Shown one piece after another: positions 36,130-47,711 of a DNA stretch of 64,000 nucleotides (position 1 is its first letter; each line of letters opens with the position of its first letter). Source of the stretch: Theocolax elegans (taxonomy: Eukaryota > Arthropoda > Insecta > Hymenoptera > Cerocephalidae). The stretch lies in NCBI GenBank assembly GCA_026168455.1, contig CM047426.1, forward strand, positions 87,943,986-88,007,985, given 5' to 3'. The notes under the pieces were generated by a model. That model was not told the DNA's origin. It searched no databases and saw only the letters and a program-made list of their open reading frames with translations. The position numbers and the translations under genes are program-made.

Positions 36130-38590
36130 GTAAGACTTTTTTAGCTATAATGCTCCTTTGAAGGATGGAAGTATATAAAATACACACTAAATATACATCT
36201 CGTCGAGTCTTTGAAAATTACTTTAACACTGATTTATTCAGATTATTTATCTCGTGTAAGTAGAAGCATTTGGGTTATTTAACAAGGTCTTTTTGATAAT
36301 TTGACGGTTTACCGATTGATCAACCTCTGGGTGGACAATAAATTGCAATTGTTTTACAAAATAACGTTGGCTACCACACTATAACCATAAACAATAGTAA
36401 TATTGTATTTAAAAAAAATCGGCTTGAACACAATATCAATTTTCATTTGATACTATACATTCGTGCGAGATATAAATAATAAAAAATAAAGATACGACAA
36501 GACTAATTAAAAAAAAGGATAGAAGTGCATATTATAATTATCAATGTACAAACGATACTGAGAAACCATAATTTCGTTGGGAATATTAAGCAAAACCTGT
36601 TGACCAATTGGAATATATCAATATAATCATTTGCGCGTAGATGACAATAATATAGAAAGGACACCCGCATTAACCATTCAATAATTCAGTTTGAAAGACA
36701 GGGTAGGTAATACCACGCCACACATCTTTCCATCGATGCCAGAACGGTAGAGCGTGTTGCGAAACCACACAGCTACCGACGCCTCGAGTCCAGGCCCAGA
36801 GAGATCAACGATAAGTGCGGCCAGTTTAGTAACAGTTTGTCATGGGACTTGAATGACGTTTAGTTCAGACCGCGACTACTGCGGTGCATATGCATGTGTG
36901 CATATATATACACAGATTCGTCAGTCATGCGGTAGCATTTACTTGGGTATGGGTGTGCATGTGTAAAAAAGCACCGTGAAGGAGAGAGGAATCCTTATAT
37001 GCAAGCTCGAGGCATGTCAATATCAATCGCGGCTTGTGTGATGTTTTTGGATTGTCTTTTGGATCAATTGGAAATCTTGTTATGATATATTTTACTCGAA
37101 GTACACGTTTATTGAATATTTTCAAATCAAATTTGTACATTTATAAGAGCTAAAGTTACGTTTTTTTAAAATAGAGTGTCAAATTTATGTGACTATTAAT
37201 AATCGATTAACTATTAACATACAAACATGTTTCTATATTATTGAAAAATTAAATGTTGTAAACACTAATTCGCGGATATATTCCAAATTGCACGTTACCA
37301 GCAATTACCGCTATATAGTGTAGATAAAAAAATGTTTGAATTAATGAACGTGAAACAATAGGTGACACTTGAGACCGTTGCGCGGAAAAGTTGCATAACA
37401 AACATTGGGTATAGTTAAATAATAACGAACATTTTTCAATACCGTGCGACCAAAGAGGAGTGAAATGACCGTCATTTCGGATCGTTAGATACACTTTATT
37501 CACGGCCATTAGTTTCAAAGGTTAGTTTTCAACATGTAATCGCCTTATTTCACACGAACCGTATAATTTTCATTGTTTTATCGCGCCATACGTCTTGCAC
37601 GCTCATGGCGCACGACGAGCAACCGTCGTCGTTGGGGAGACGCGCAATGACGTGCTTACAACGAATCGTAAATCAGTTTTGCGATAATCACAGGTTTACC
37701 TCTTTCTTTCTTTCCTTCTTTCCTTCTTTCCTTCTTTCTTTCTTTCTTTCTCGCATCCTTTCCTATACACGATCGAAGTAGCGTGGAAAAAGATTCAAAC
37801 GACACGAATTGACTATCTGCTTTTCGGAGTCGTGTATATATATATATTTTTAAGTATTGTAGAAGCAGGGGGAAAACTCGTTTATTGCGTTTCACTTGAA
37901 ATTCTTATACCGACGAGAAAAAGTAACGCATCTGGTGTTTATTTTCGTTTCGTTTTTTTCCTTACTTGTACAATTTATCCTTTCTTTAAATACTGATTTA
38001 CGATAAGTGCTTGCAAAGATCTTTGTCACGTGTACATGAGGAAGACGTTGAAATTAGAACGGTATTGTCTGTTTGTGTTATGTTTTTTTTCGGTTTTTAT
38101 TGTTTACTTTATCCTATAGAGCAAGATTTGTAATGGTCAAAAATTCGTTTTCTAGAAACATGTTTTATTAATATTTTGACATAAGCAAGATTAATAATGA
38201 GTATTTGAAATAAGTATGCACAATTATATAGTTATCTTTCCCTTTTAATAAGATACTTATGGTTATTGGTGGTAGACGAAAAAATTAATTATTTATTAAA
38301 AAATCAATAACTACACAGATATATTAACCAAATCTAATGTGCGACTGTATTTTTCGTAGTTTTCATTTATGTAATTATCAAACAAATGCGTTTAAATGTA
38401 TAGTCTTATCAATCACAAGTGTTTTCAATAATAGTACTGACACGTATTATATTACATATTTATATTACTTTACACATATAGAAATGACAGTACTATTAGT
38501 CAATATGAAAATATTTTACAATTTAATAGATTACCATCAATCTGTAGTAGGTGATTAAATACTCGAATAAAATTATTTTTGTCTTATAGT
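36130..38590. other. Gene-poor sequence
   Basis: No gene is recognised. GC-richer patches at about 36690-36860 and 37560-37660 lie in AT-rich DNA. A pyrimidine microsatellite is at 37700-37752. Confidence 0.4.
37700..37752. repeat. (CTTT)n / (CCTT)n microsatellite
   Basis: Tandem ctttcttt units mixed with ccttctt units. Confidence 0.9.
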
Positions 38591-38596
38591 TTTATT
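38591..38596 (-). terminator. Poly(A) signal of the secreted-peptide gene
   Basis: AATAAA on the minus strand (in gattaaataaaac), about 52 bp after the TAA at 38648. Confidence 0.6.
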
Positions 38597-38647
38597 TAAT
38601 CGAATAAATAAATAAATTATAAATATAGTTATATGTCATTATATCAC

Positions 38648-39746
38648 TTAACACTGAAGAACTGCGCCCAAAGCAACCTGAAATAGATTAGATCGTATTA
38701 TTAGATTGTCAAAATATAATTAAAATGATGTAGTAAATTACTAATAAACACTGAATTAATGAATTATTACCTTGCAAATAGCAAGAGATACGTCAACACC
38801 ATCGGTATTTTTTACGTCAGCAAAGGAATGGGGATGCGAGTCACAGTACGATGAGTACGACGAGCAAGAAAGATGTTCCTGAAATTTCAGATTTTTATTA
38901 GTATAACTAATTTGAATATTACACTTTGCTTTTATACGTAATAGTTCTATTTTGTCAGTGATACTTACAGATTTAACAATTTGAGCAGCTTTGTTTCCAA
39001 TCGCGTCTCCTAGATTGAAAGCCTGTAAGAAAGGTGAATAATGTAATGTAAACATAACCGTAATTAACAAGTATCGTATAATTAAGTGCAAACTTAAATA
39101 CGCAAAATGGAATTTTTAGAGACTTTCAAAATATGTTGATGATTTTAAATTTGAAAATTTTTTCTTTTATTATTTTAACGTCGCTTTTTTATACCACCAA
39201 CTTGGTGCTAATTAGCGATAAATTTTAAATAATTTAACTGTTTCTATATATTAATATGTATCATATATGTATATACATATTATTTTTAAATGTGTCGTAT
39301 AATTTATATTAACTAAATGTTTTGCAAGTTTTATAAATTATTGTTTTAACTTAGTACGTGGAATAATTACGTATTTAAATTTTACACATGTCAATGAGAA
39401 TGATGTATTATGTACGATGATCCATATATTCTTCCGAATAGATACAAAAATAGATTTATAATAACGAGAAAAGAAATATATTTTATAAAATTAAATATTC
39501 GATATACTTTATTATTAAAAAAAATGATGAAGCGACAATTTATTATAATTTGCATAAATTAAAGTATAAATTAATTAAAAACGAGTTTAATTTAATCAAG
39601 TTTTAATGTGCTCTTTGTACTATAATCCGTATTTCTAGTGTAATAAATTACAAAATATAAACGTAATGTCTACTTACAGTTGCGAATTGAAGGAAGCAAA
39701 CGATAGCAACGACGAAAGAAACGAATGCGGCAGCGGTAGGAGCCAT
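38648..39746 (-). CDS. Small secreted four-cysteine peptide, four exons
   Basis: Exon 1 is 39746-39678 (69 nt, donor GTAAGT). Exon 2 is 39022-38969 (54 nt, acceptor TTACAG, donor GTAAGT). Exon 3 is 38878-38771 (108 nt, acceptor TTTCAG, donor GTAATA). Exon 4 is 38677-38648 (30 nt, acceptor TTTCAG, stop TAA). All introns are phase 0. The 86-residue product starts MAPTAAAFVSFVVAIVCFLQ, a clear signal peptide with likely cleavage after ATA. The remainder begins FNLGDAIGNKAAQIVKS and carries four cysteines spaced C-x6-C-x22-C-x9-C, the last at the very C-terminus. Two disulfides in a secreted peptide are inferred. A TATA box lies about 95 bp upstream of the ATG and an AATAAA about 50 bp past the stop. 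I do not recognise the family. Intron 2 is 90 nt, stop-free and in frame. Confidence 0.82.
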
Positions 39747-39840
39747 GACGAAGATTGCTTTTCTTGATAAAGTGCAAAAGAATGAGTGTTAGAGATTAGA
39801 ATATCCAAATCTATATATCTATCGTAAGTAATTTGCCAGC

Positions 39841-39847
39841 ATTTATA
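39841..39847 (-). promoter_or_regulatory. TATA box of the secreted-peptide gene
   Basis: On the minus strand this reads TATAAAT, 95 bp upstream of the ATG at 39746. Transcription would start near 39816, giving a 5' UTR of about 70 nt. Confidence 0.6.
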
Positions 39848-40526
39848 AAGGGAAATCATTGATCAAGATATTAGCATTTTTTAATATCGATGTATATCTA
39901 TATATGTACATTCATTTTAATTTTTTCACTATTATTTGTATTTGATTAGATTCAATAAATAAGCTCGTATTCTCCTGTTATTCAACACCTATCGTGTATT
40001 GTATTGAATATAATATGTTACACGTGTAGTTAACTTAAAAATAAATTTCTACGACATTCTCGAAACGACAGATCTTTACAAATTATTTGTTCTCCAACTC
40101 AATATTTAAGTACAAATATTTAAATAAATACCGCGACGAGAATAAAACTGAATGAATATCGTATTATCACCGTATACGCGTGAATGTTAGCCTTTTACGT
40201 AATGTTATTGTAGTAAGCGTAATATTCGATAATGTATAGTCAATTTTAGTCTTTTATCACAATTTATTGTTGTAAATTATTTTATCTTTTTTAATATACA
40301 TTTTCCTCGTTAATACGTTACTATTGTCGTATCACCTTGAAAAATGAAAAATATATACTAAAAAAACATATGCCGAGTAATAATAAAACTTCCGTTAGAA
40401 AATATCTTAGCTAATATTTAAAATCGAATGGATTAATTTTCATTGTATTACGCAATCGTACCTGATAAAACTATTCAAAGTGATAATATACATTGCTTGC
40501 GAAAGCCGGCTCCCCCACCACCACGG

Positions 40527-40589
40527 TATATAAAATATATACACTTAGCTTCGATCCTCAATAAAACTTCAGTCTTTATCGATCTTAAG
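40527..40589 (+). promoter_or_regulatory. Candidate TATA promoter with a 30-nt first exon
   Basis: TATATAAAA (40527-40535) lies 31 bp before a TCAATA initiator-like site (A at 40560). About 30 nt further on, CTTAAG/GTAAGA forms a strong donor, so 40560-40589 could be a short non-coding first exon. A second initiator-like TCAGTC is at 40569. The site lies about 700 bp beyond the divergent TATA box of the secreted-peptide gene. No downstream exon was recognised. Confidence 0.3.
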
Positions 40590-41805
40590 GTAAGAAAAAT
40601 ACCTTTAGGAGTCACCGCCCACAAAGTTTCTTCTTTCGATATATACTTGGTCGAACACCAGCTGGGATTCGATGTAACGATTTTTTGGAATCACGCAAGC
40701 GCACGCGCTTCTTTTCATTCATCATCGTTCTGCGCGTGATCGGCCTCGACGATGACGCGCCGACGCACACGAAACGAGGCGCGAGATCCGGAATTGCGTG
40801 GAAAAAAAGTTGGCAAATTTAACGAGATCGATCGGATTGAGAGAAAGAAAAACTGGTCCGAGTGTAAGATAAAAGGTTTGCAATGGTGATTTAACAATGA
40901 GCTACGATGCGGGTAACGTATTATCATAACGTGTCGCTTTGGAATTCGGTGTTTTGTGAGGTTTATATTATACCTTCGGGTGTTTTGTATGTCACAAAAA
41001 TTCGATTAATTTACTAAATAGTATCAGTATAAATGTTATTATATATTTAATACTTCAATTCGCGCACCTTTACACTGGAATAATTTGAACATTTGTATAT
41101 TCTTTCAATTTCCTTGAGTGTATACTCGCGTTTCGTCTCGAATTCACGTATTCACGTTCGAATCGCTGAATATATGTAACAGTACCGTACGCGATTGTAC
41201 TAAAATTGAAAATATCGACGAGACTATAGTCAATCTCATTCAGAATGACAAAATGATTTGTAGTTAACGTAGACGAAATAAACACTCGGCGTATTTACAA
41301 CTCAAGCTCATGTTATTTTTGTTCAAATGTCCAACTACGGCGTTTAGGTGTGTCGCGTTATACTCGTCTTCGCGCGTTAAATCTTAGGTGAAATAAAATA
41401 AAATTTTCCTACTATATTTTCACGGTCTATTTTTTCAATACTCACTCGACTAGTCCCTAAGACCAGTTCATAAATTGCGCATTCAAGATGTGCCGTATAC
41501 ACACATTTTTTTCTCTCTCTCTCCGATATCCGAAGTTTAATTTGTCGCATTAACTTGCCCGTAATCAATTTCTCGAACGCTTCGTAAACACACCTCGTTC
41601 AGGTTCGTATATATACCTATTTTCACGATCGTATACGAAATTCCCGCTATACGCGCCGACGCGCACACCAACGTCACTTGCAAATTGCCGCGAATTTATA
41701 CGCCATCGGAAATCTACCTTGAGCATCATCTTCGTTTTACGCTCGAGCGTAGCAAATGCGGCTGTTGGTATAATAAAAAAAATGAAAAATGTATAAAATA
41801 AATAT

Positions 41806-41811
<6 letters not shown>

Positions 41812-41843
<32 letters not shown>
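41812..41843. repeat. (TA)n microsatellite
   Basis: About 32 bp of uninterrupted alternating ta. Confidence 0.9.
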
Positions 41844-41844
<1 letters not shown>

Positions 41845-44800
41845 AAAATCGAGCTTGGACAGGCATTTGAATGACACTCGCAAACGACTGTATTTACATC
41901 CTGGAAGTGCACTTTCGCGGTGTGAAACTTTCCTTTCCTGCTTTGGAGTAATGTGCGATAATGATTGCGCGGTCACTGATACTGAAAATAAACTGCTCGT
42001 CCTCTCGTTTACTCGAATATTTTCTAATTTCGTTCGCACTCTGAACGCGATGGCGAATTCGCAGTTCTAACGCTATTTTATGACGTATAATATCTACATA
42101 AATTTTTGATCGGTCATTAATGATCGAATCGTATATACGTGCATATATTTAGAGAAGTTATTAATAATATTAATATTAATAAATATCTACATGAATTGAC
42201 TGATTAGATTGTGTAAATTATAAAATATTACGGCACCTTCCGTATATCATTGATCGAATCGCCTATATACATATACATATATGTATAACGTATAAAGCAA
42301 AACGATAAAAAGTAATTTAGCAGATAGATGTCTGAAACGGACGCAGTTGTTGCGTAGCGTAAGAATGTGGCTATTGTCTATCATAAAAATGCCTAGGAAA
42401 TAAAATACGTGAATGCCAATATAAAATCTAAGGGCAGTAAGCCAAGGAAGAAGAAGCGAATGAATGGAGAGGAGGTGCAAACAATATAAGGATACTGCGG
42501 ACGACAGGGAAAGAGAGAAAGAGACATTGCGACTAGATAGAAAGACGTCATGCAGGACAAGCGCATATAGCGCCAAGTTTTCTAAAGAGAATCTCTTCTT
42601 GTATATACCTATACGCGTATGTATAAGAAACGCGTCTTTATATCGCCGCGTCGTTAGGTTTCCGAGACGCATATAAACCCGAGACGAGTTCTTGTACGAG
42701 TATAACATAACGAATATCAGACGATATCGGAAGTTCCTACTTTCCTTCAAACGTACAAGGGGAGATCGAGAATTTGTCATTTTCGCCGTTGGGGTTTGCG
42801 TTTAATCCGTGCTCTTTCACTGTTCCATATATACGCTGTACTTGCACAGTAAATTATCACAAGAGGAAAGTTTAAACTCTCGTTTGACGTCTTTTGCAAA
42901 TAATAGATAAAACGTATTTTCTAAATTTTTTCGATGTACCAAATTTCTTACTAACAATCTCATTTCGGGTACAGGATTGTACAGGAAGAAAATATTACAC
43001 GTATATATAAATTCATTGAAATTTTATTTATTTATTACAAAATAGTTTTATCTTGCGCAATATTTGCTTAACCAGTGAGAGAAACGCTCGGTAATACGGA
43101 AGATACGAGGCGCGCCCACGAGAATCCATCCGTCTATTGTCACGCGAATTCTTTGCATATTGACATAAGAGTATGTATATACTCTTCTCGTCATTTCATT
43201 GTTTCAGAGCGACTGAAATTTTTATTTCCTTAGAATCTTATGCGTGCCACGTTAATAGAGAAAGTTGCGTGCTACGCGCTACCTTAGAATATAGTAGATA
43301 CCTATGTATATACCAACGTGAACTCGTCGTTTTTTTGTTCCTTGGGACGATGTGAATTCTCACGTCGAGAGTGAAAATCGCGTTTTCGTGATCTCTGACT
43401 CGGTTGTGGTTATCCGGTTACACTTTGTTTCGTTGTTGGATTATATAGTTATATGCGCTAGAAAGTCGGTTGACACGGTTGACACGAAAATCTTAGTAAT
43501 TTGAGAGGTCCAACGTTTCATTGTTGCCAGTATACAATACTTTGATAAATTTCTTCTTTCCTAGATGTGTGTACAATTTTTCTGATAATTTATATTACAA
43601 CTGAGTGCAATTTATTTTCACGTTTAGTTTCAATGGTCGTTGTATGAGAAATTCATATATTTAAACGTTTCGGTTTAAACTCTAATTAAAGCTTACAATC
43701 CTAAATGCGCGATGAAAAGTACAGAAGAAAAGTAAAATAAAAGCAGAAAAAAGGATGACGAAACTGAAAGTATATCAGTATTCGCATAGATAGAGCTATG
43801 ATCTCGAAATGTACTTGAGCGCGAAACCGCGTGAGTATAGATTTGCATAATAAAACCGCATATGCAAAGGTATGATTCATCGCGCGACGTCGAGGGATTG
43901 CTCGCGATTCCCTCCGCGTCTTTTCGAGGCCATCGAACTCTTTATGAGCGCGGAACCTGTCCGCGAGCTAGGATCGATAGGATGCCCGCTATGCGGTCGC
44001 GGAACTCGACCGCCAAGATTGAGATAAGTGCCAGGACTCGCCAAGAGGATGAATGAAGATAAGAAAGAAAGAGATAGAACTAAATCGTGCGTAAGTATAG
44101 GAAAGTGCTTTTGAAGCACTTTTCACCTTCGATGAATGTATCCATCTGGTCTCTGGGGGGATTTGCACGTGGGTGCAGTGGTACTCTAAGTCCTAATCAA
44201 TGGAGCCACACGATCTATCACTTTTTTTCTTCTTTGTTATTTAAGTTTTTCAACTGTAGTCGCTCTTACGATAATCCTGTTCAGGAAGTTGTATTTTTCG
44301 ACGAAGCTATATATGTGTAGAACTATCGTATAAATAGTCGACGTTTTTCAAAAGTCGAAGCTCCATAGGTTTTTATCAAAATTGCATTTGCAAAAATTAT
44401 CAAGGCAATGATCTAAACTTTTTAATTCATTCTAATAATACTCAATTAACAATCATTCTTAATTTTTATCAGATATTTAAATGTATAAAAATAAACTACT
44501 CTATTCCAAATTTTATACAATCATCCATCATTTCATTTCCCAATATCTATACGAAAAATGTACTGATATATAAAATTTTAAGAAAACAACGATACTACCA
44601 AAACAATCTACATATATTAGAGTTTAAGTTTCTTTTTAAAATGTTTAATTTTCTCGCTAATCGCGTCATCTCCTGAAGCCGTTGATACTATAAAGTTTTC
44701 GATGCAAAATAAAATGATTTCCTCGCGGTTTCCGCATAAAGCTTGAGAAATATAAACGTATAACCAAATCCAGAGAAAGCTATAAAAGTCGAAGATATCC

Positions 44801-45817
44801 TTAAATATACGATCGTAATAAAAGTTGCTTTATCAAAATTATCACACGCGCACACGTACGCGAACAAAAGCAAATGCACATACGAATGTCCATGATTTAA
44901 AAAAGGCGTATAAGCACGATAATAAAAGAATCAACAGAGCATCATTCACACAAGTGCGAGGCAGTAGCGAACCCTATAAAGGCAGCTCGTATAACCAAAA
45001 CTTTCTTAGAATGAACGAACATTCGTTGAGTTCATAAAGACTCTTTAAGATTGCCTTTCTCAGGAGCATTGTATAATAAGCCCATCGTGTATAAATAAGG
45101 AGTACGAATTTGTCCATCTGAGATTATATATGGCCGTTTATGATTTACACACTCTTATAGAACACACAAGTGACAATTCAGAGATTCAATTTGCTTATTG
45201 AAAATCAAATTTATCGATGTACTTAATCCGTCAGTTGATCAATAGTATTGTGCACAATTATTTGTTCAAAATCAACGTTGTAAATCATTTTATTTTGTAT
45301 TCTCGTATACATATATGTACGCCAATAAAAAGCATTTAGATTAATGGTTAAACAAGTATTAAAAAGTACGAAGAAATATATTAAAATTGCGTTATTAATT
45401 TACTATTTTAAAAATATATATTTTCAATATTTCTAATTTTTAAGCAAATCATTTAAGAGTAAAGATCAAGTCAATAATGAACGAATTTAGTTTTCATTTT
45501 TTTTCTTTTACTATCATATAGAACAATAACCGAGACATAAAAATACGAAACTGAAGGCATCTTTTTAGAAATAATAAGAAACATACTTACGCGTACCCAT
45601 CGAGACGATTCTCATATTCATAAACAAACTTTCAATATATGCAAATAGTTTTATCAACAAAAATATCTACTTTCCTAAAACCAGCACTTTCAGCTGTTGC
45701 AATTCACTTTACCCTTTTACCAGTTGTAATAAATTAACGTGGTTTTACTCGCCTATCACCCGTATTTTTCGCACGCTTTCATCTAACGCGCAAAATATAC
45801 TCCGAGAAGGGGTCGAC

Positions 45818-45850
45818 TATAAAACGACTCGGTTGACGCGAGAGTCAAGT
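45818..45850 (+). promoter_or_regulatory. Candidate TATA core promoter
   Basis: TATAAAA (45818-45824) is 29 bp before the A of a TCAAGT initiator-like site (45847), inside a CpG-rich stretch (45780-46000). The spacing is ideal for a TATA/Inr core promoter. The transcript it might start is not identified. Confidence 0.3.
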
Positions 45851-46794
45851 GGACCCTCATTGCCGTAATTACGATGAAAAACGAAAGAATGAACTAGCGC
45901 GCACGCAATTCACTCGCGCGCGATCGCGTCATTCGGCAATTCTGTACCGCCGTTGCTGCTGTGACCGCGAGTGCCCTCGCGCGGCTCACCGACTCGACGA
46001 CCTAATTGCTTTCATTTTTGTCACTTTTTTTTTAGTGATATTACGTAATACGGGCTATCAGCGGGTGGTCTTCTTTTCCCTACACAATGAAGTCAGTGGA
46101 TTTTCCTTATAAGCTCAAGTGTATGAATGTGTAGTGTGAAATCTTCGAATCAATTAAAGTGTACGGTGCTTTATTTTTGTTTATTTTTTTATGTGATTGA
46201 TGTGATTTGTTTGTGCGAGGCTCGTCTACAAAAATGTCGGTGCAAAATTTATAGGCGAGTTTGCGATTAAATGTTTCTTACACAACAGACATTTCTTTGT
46301 TTTAATTTGAAAGTAATTGAAGAAGAAATAACAAACACAAATGAAATACAGATCTCAAATTTATGAAAAAAGAAGGAAACGAATTAATAACATATGTATT
46401 AATCTTCCATCGAGAATTCCAAAAGAAAAGTCTAAAAGTACTTAATTAATGAAGCTTTCTACTTTGTAATAACATACTTCCTTAGATTGAACCTGGCACC
46501 CTCCAGCTAAATCAAGTACATCGAACATCTTTTTAAACGATCCAGGTCGACGTCTATATACATCCAATAAATCAATTTTCAATTATTCAAATTAGCAAAA
46601 TTATCATACACGAGGAGCAAAACAAACAGACGAAATTTTCTCCAGGTCCCTATAACTCAAGCGATTTTTCTCTAACCCGAGGCAATCGTCGAGTAAGGAA
46701 AGAAAGAAAGGGGAAAAAAACGTAGTAAAAGCATCGTCGCATTAATTAACACGTACATCCTCTAAATCCATAAACTACAAGGAGAAAAAATCAC

Positions 46795-47114
46795 CTGGCA
46801 AAATGGAAATACAAATTGGTCGAACGTGCCGTAGCTTTAGCGCCGTTGGCGTTACGAGCTTCGCGAGAGAAGAAGAGTGCACTTAAAGGCGACGAGGTGA
46901 CGTGGGTGGACGTCCGGTTGCCGCGCGCCAAGTGCTTAATGGACTTGTGATGGGCCGTCTTGCTGGCGCTCCTTAGTTGCTTCTCCATTTTTTTTTCTTC
47001 TTTTTCCTTCTTAAGCTCCGACGATCCTTTCCTGTTGCGGTCGCTGCTGCTGCTGCTGCTTCTTCCTGCTCGTGAAAATTTGCCTGACTCGAGAGTAAGG
47101 TTCAAATGAAACAT
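46795..47114 (-). CDS. Candidate coding exon of an unrecognised minus-strand gene
   Basis: A CpG-rich block opens with ATG at 47114 and stays open for 106 codons to a donor (TTTTGCCAG/GTGATT) at 46794, ending two bases into a codon. The peptide has a serine run, a Lys/Glu stretch (ELKKEKEEKKMEKQ) and a basic tail. A second Met at the Lys/Glu stretch has a better start context (AAAAATGG). Both features are low-complexity, there is no known domain, and no partner exon was found. It may be the 5' exon of a nuclear or cytoplasmic protein, or untranslated CpG-rich DNA. Confidence 0.35.
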
Positions 47115-47679
47115 CTTTTCTCGTTTACTTTGGAAGAATCCACTATTGCATTATTTTACATTTCTGAAACTTATATTTTTCGTGAAATGTATATTTTAAA
47201 AGTGAAGTTACTCATTACATTTATCACTGTAAATTATTAAACAATCTTTTACAAAATTTAGCAGACGACGTACATTACGTAAACGTTGTAATTAATTAAA
47301 TATACCTCTCGAAAATGTAATTGCTGGACAGTATTCATAAGAAAATGAATATATAATTTTACCTATAATCAAACAAAATCTAATGAATCTATATATATAT
47401 ATATATATATCGTATAATAAATCATAATTTATAACCAATTTTTTAGTACCAATTTTTTCACTAAACCTAACTAAAATCTGTGTGCAAGCCTGAAAACAAT
47501 GTCAAGCCTATATTTTTACTTAACATTTTTTCTAATTGATCTCGGAAAAAAGAGCAAATTTCTTTGAAACAATAATGAGATACAGTGAATTGCAGATTTC
47601 ATAAACTAGGTCAAACTGTAAACGACAATAATGTTTTACTGTTCTGCATTCCCACTAGTACAACGGCTCTTAGCAATAG

Positions 47680-47711
<32 letters not shown>

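Larger units (their letters stand above)
39860..45817. other. Gene-poor region with CpG-rich patches
   Basis: Apart from the promoter-like site at 40527, no gene is supported. CpG-rich patches occur at about 40690-40800, 41560-41760, 42540-42680 and 43860-44060. An unbroken (TA)n run is at 41812-41843. A 177-codon minus-strand open frame (42780-42247) overlaps one patch; it starts with ATG but has simple, hydrophobic composition and no recognisable domain. A short minus-strand candidate first exon (45621-45591, MNMRIVSMGT, donor GTAAGT) is open but unsupported. Confidence 0.4.

Noticed and set aside
43862..44119. Overlapping 64- and 80-codon frames in a CpG-rich patch
   Set aside because: Both strands are open because AT-rich stop codons are rare there; no splice sites or motifs favour a gene.
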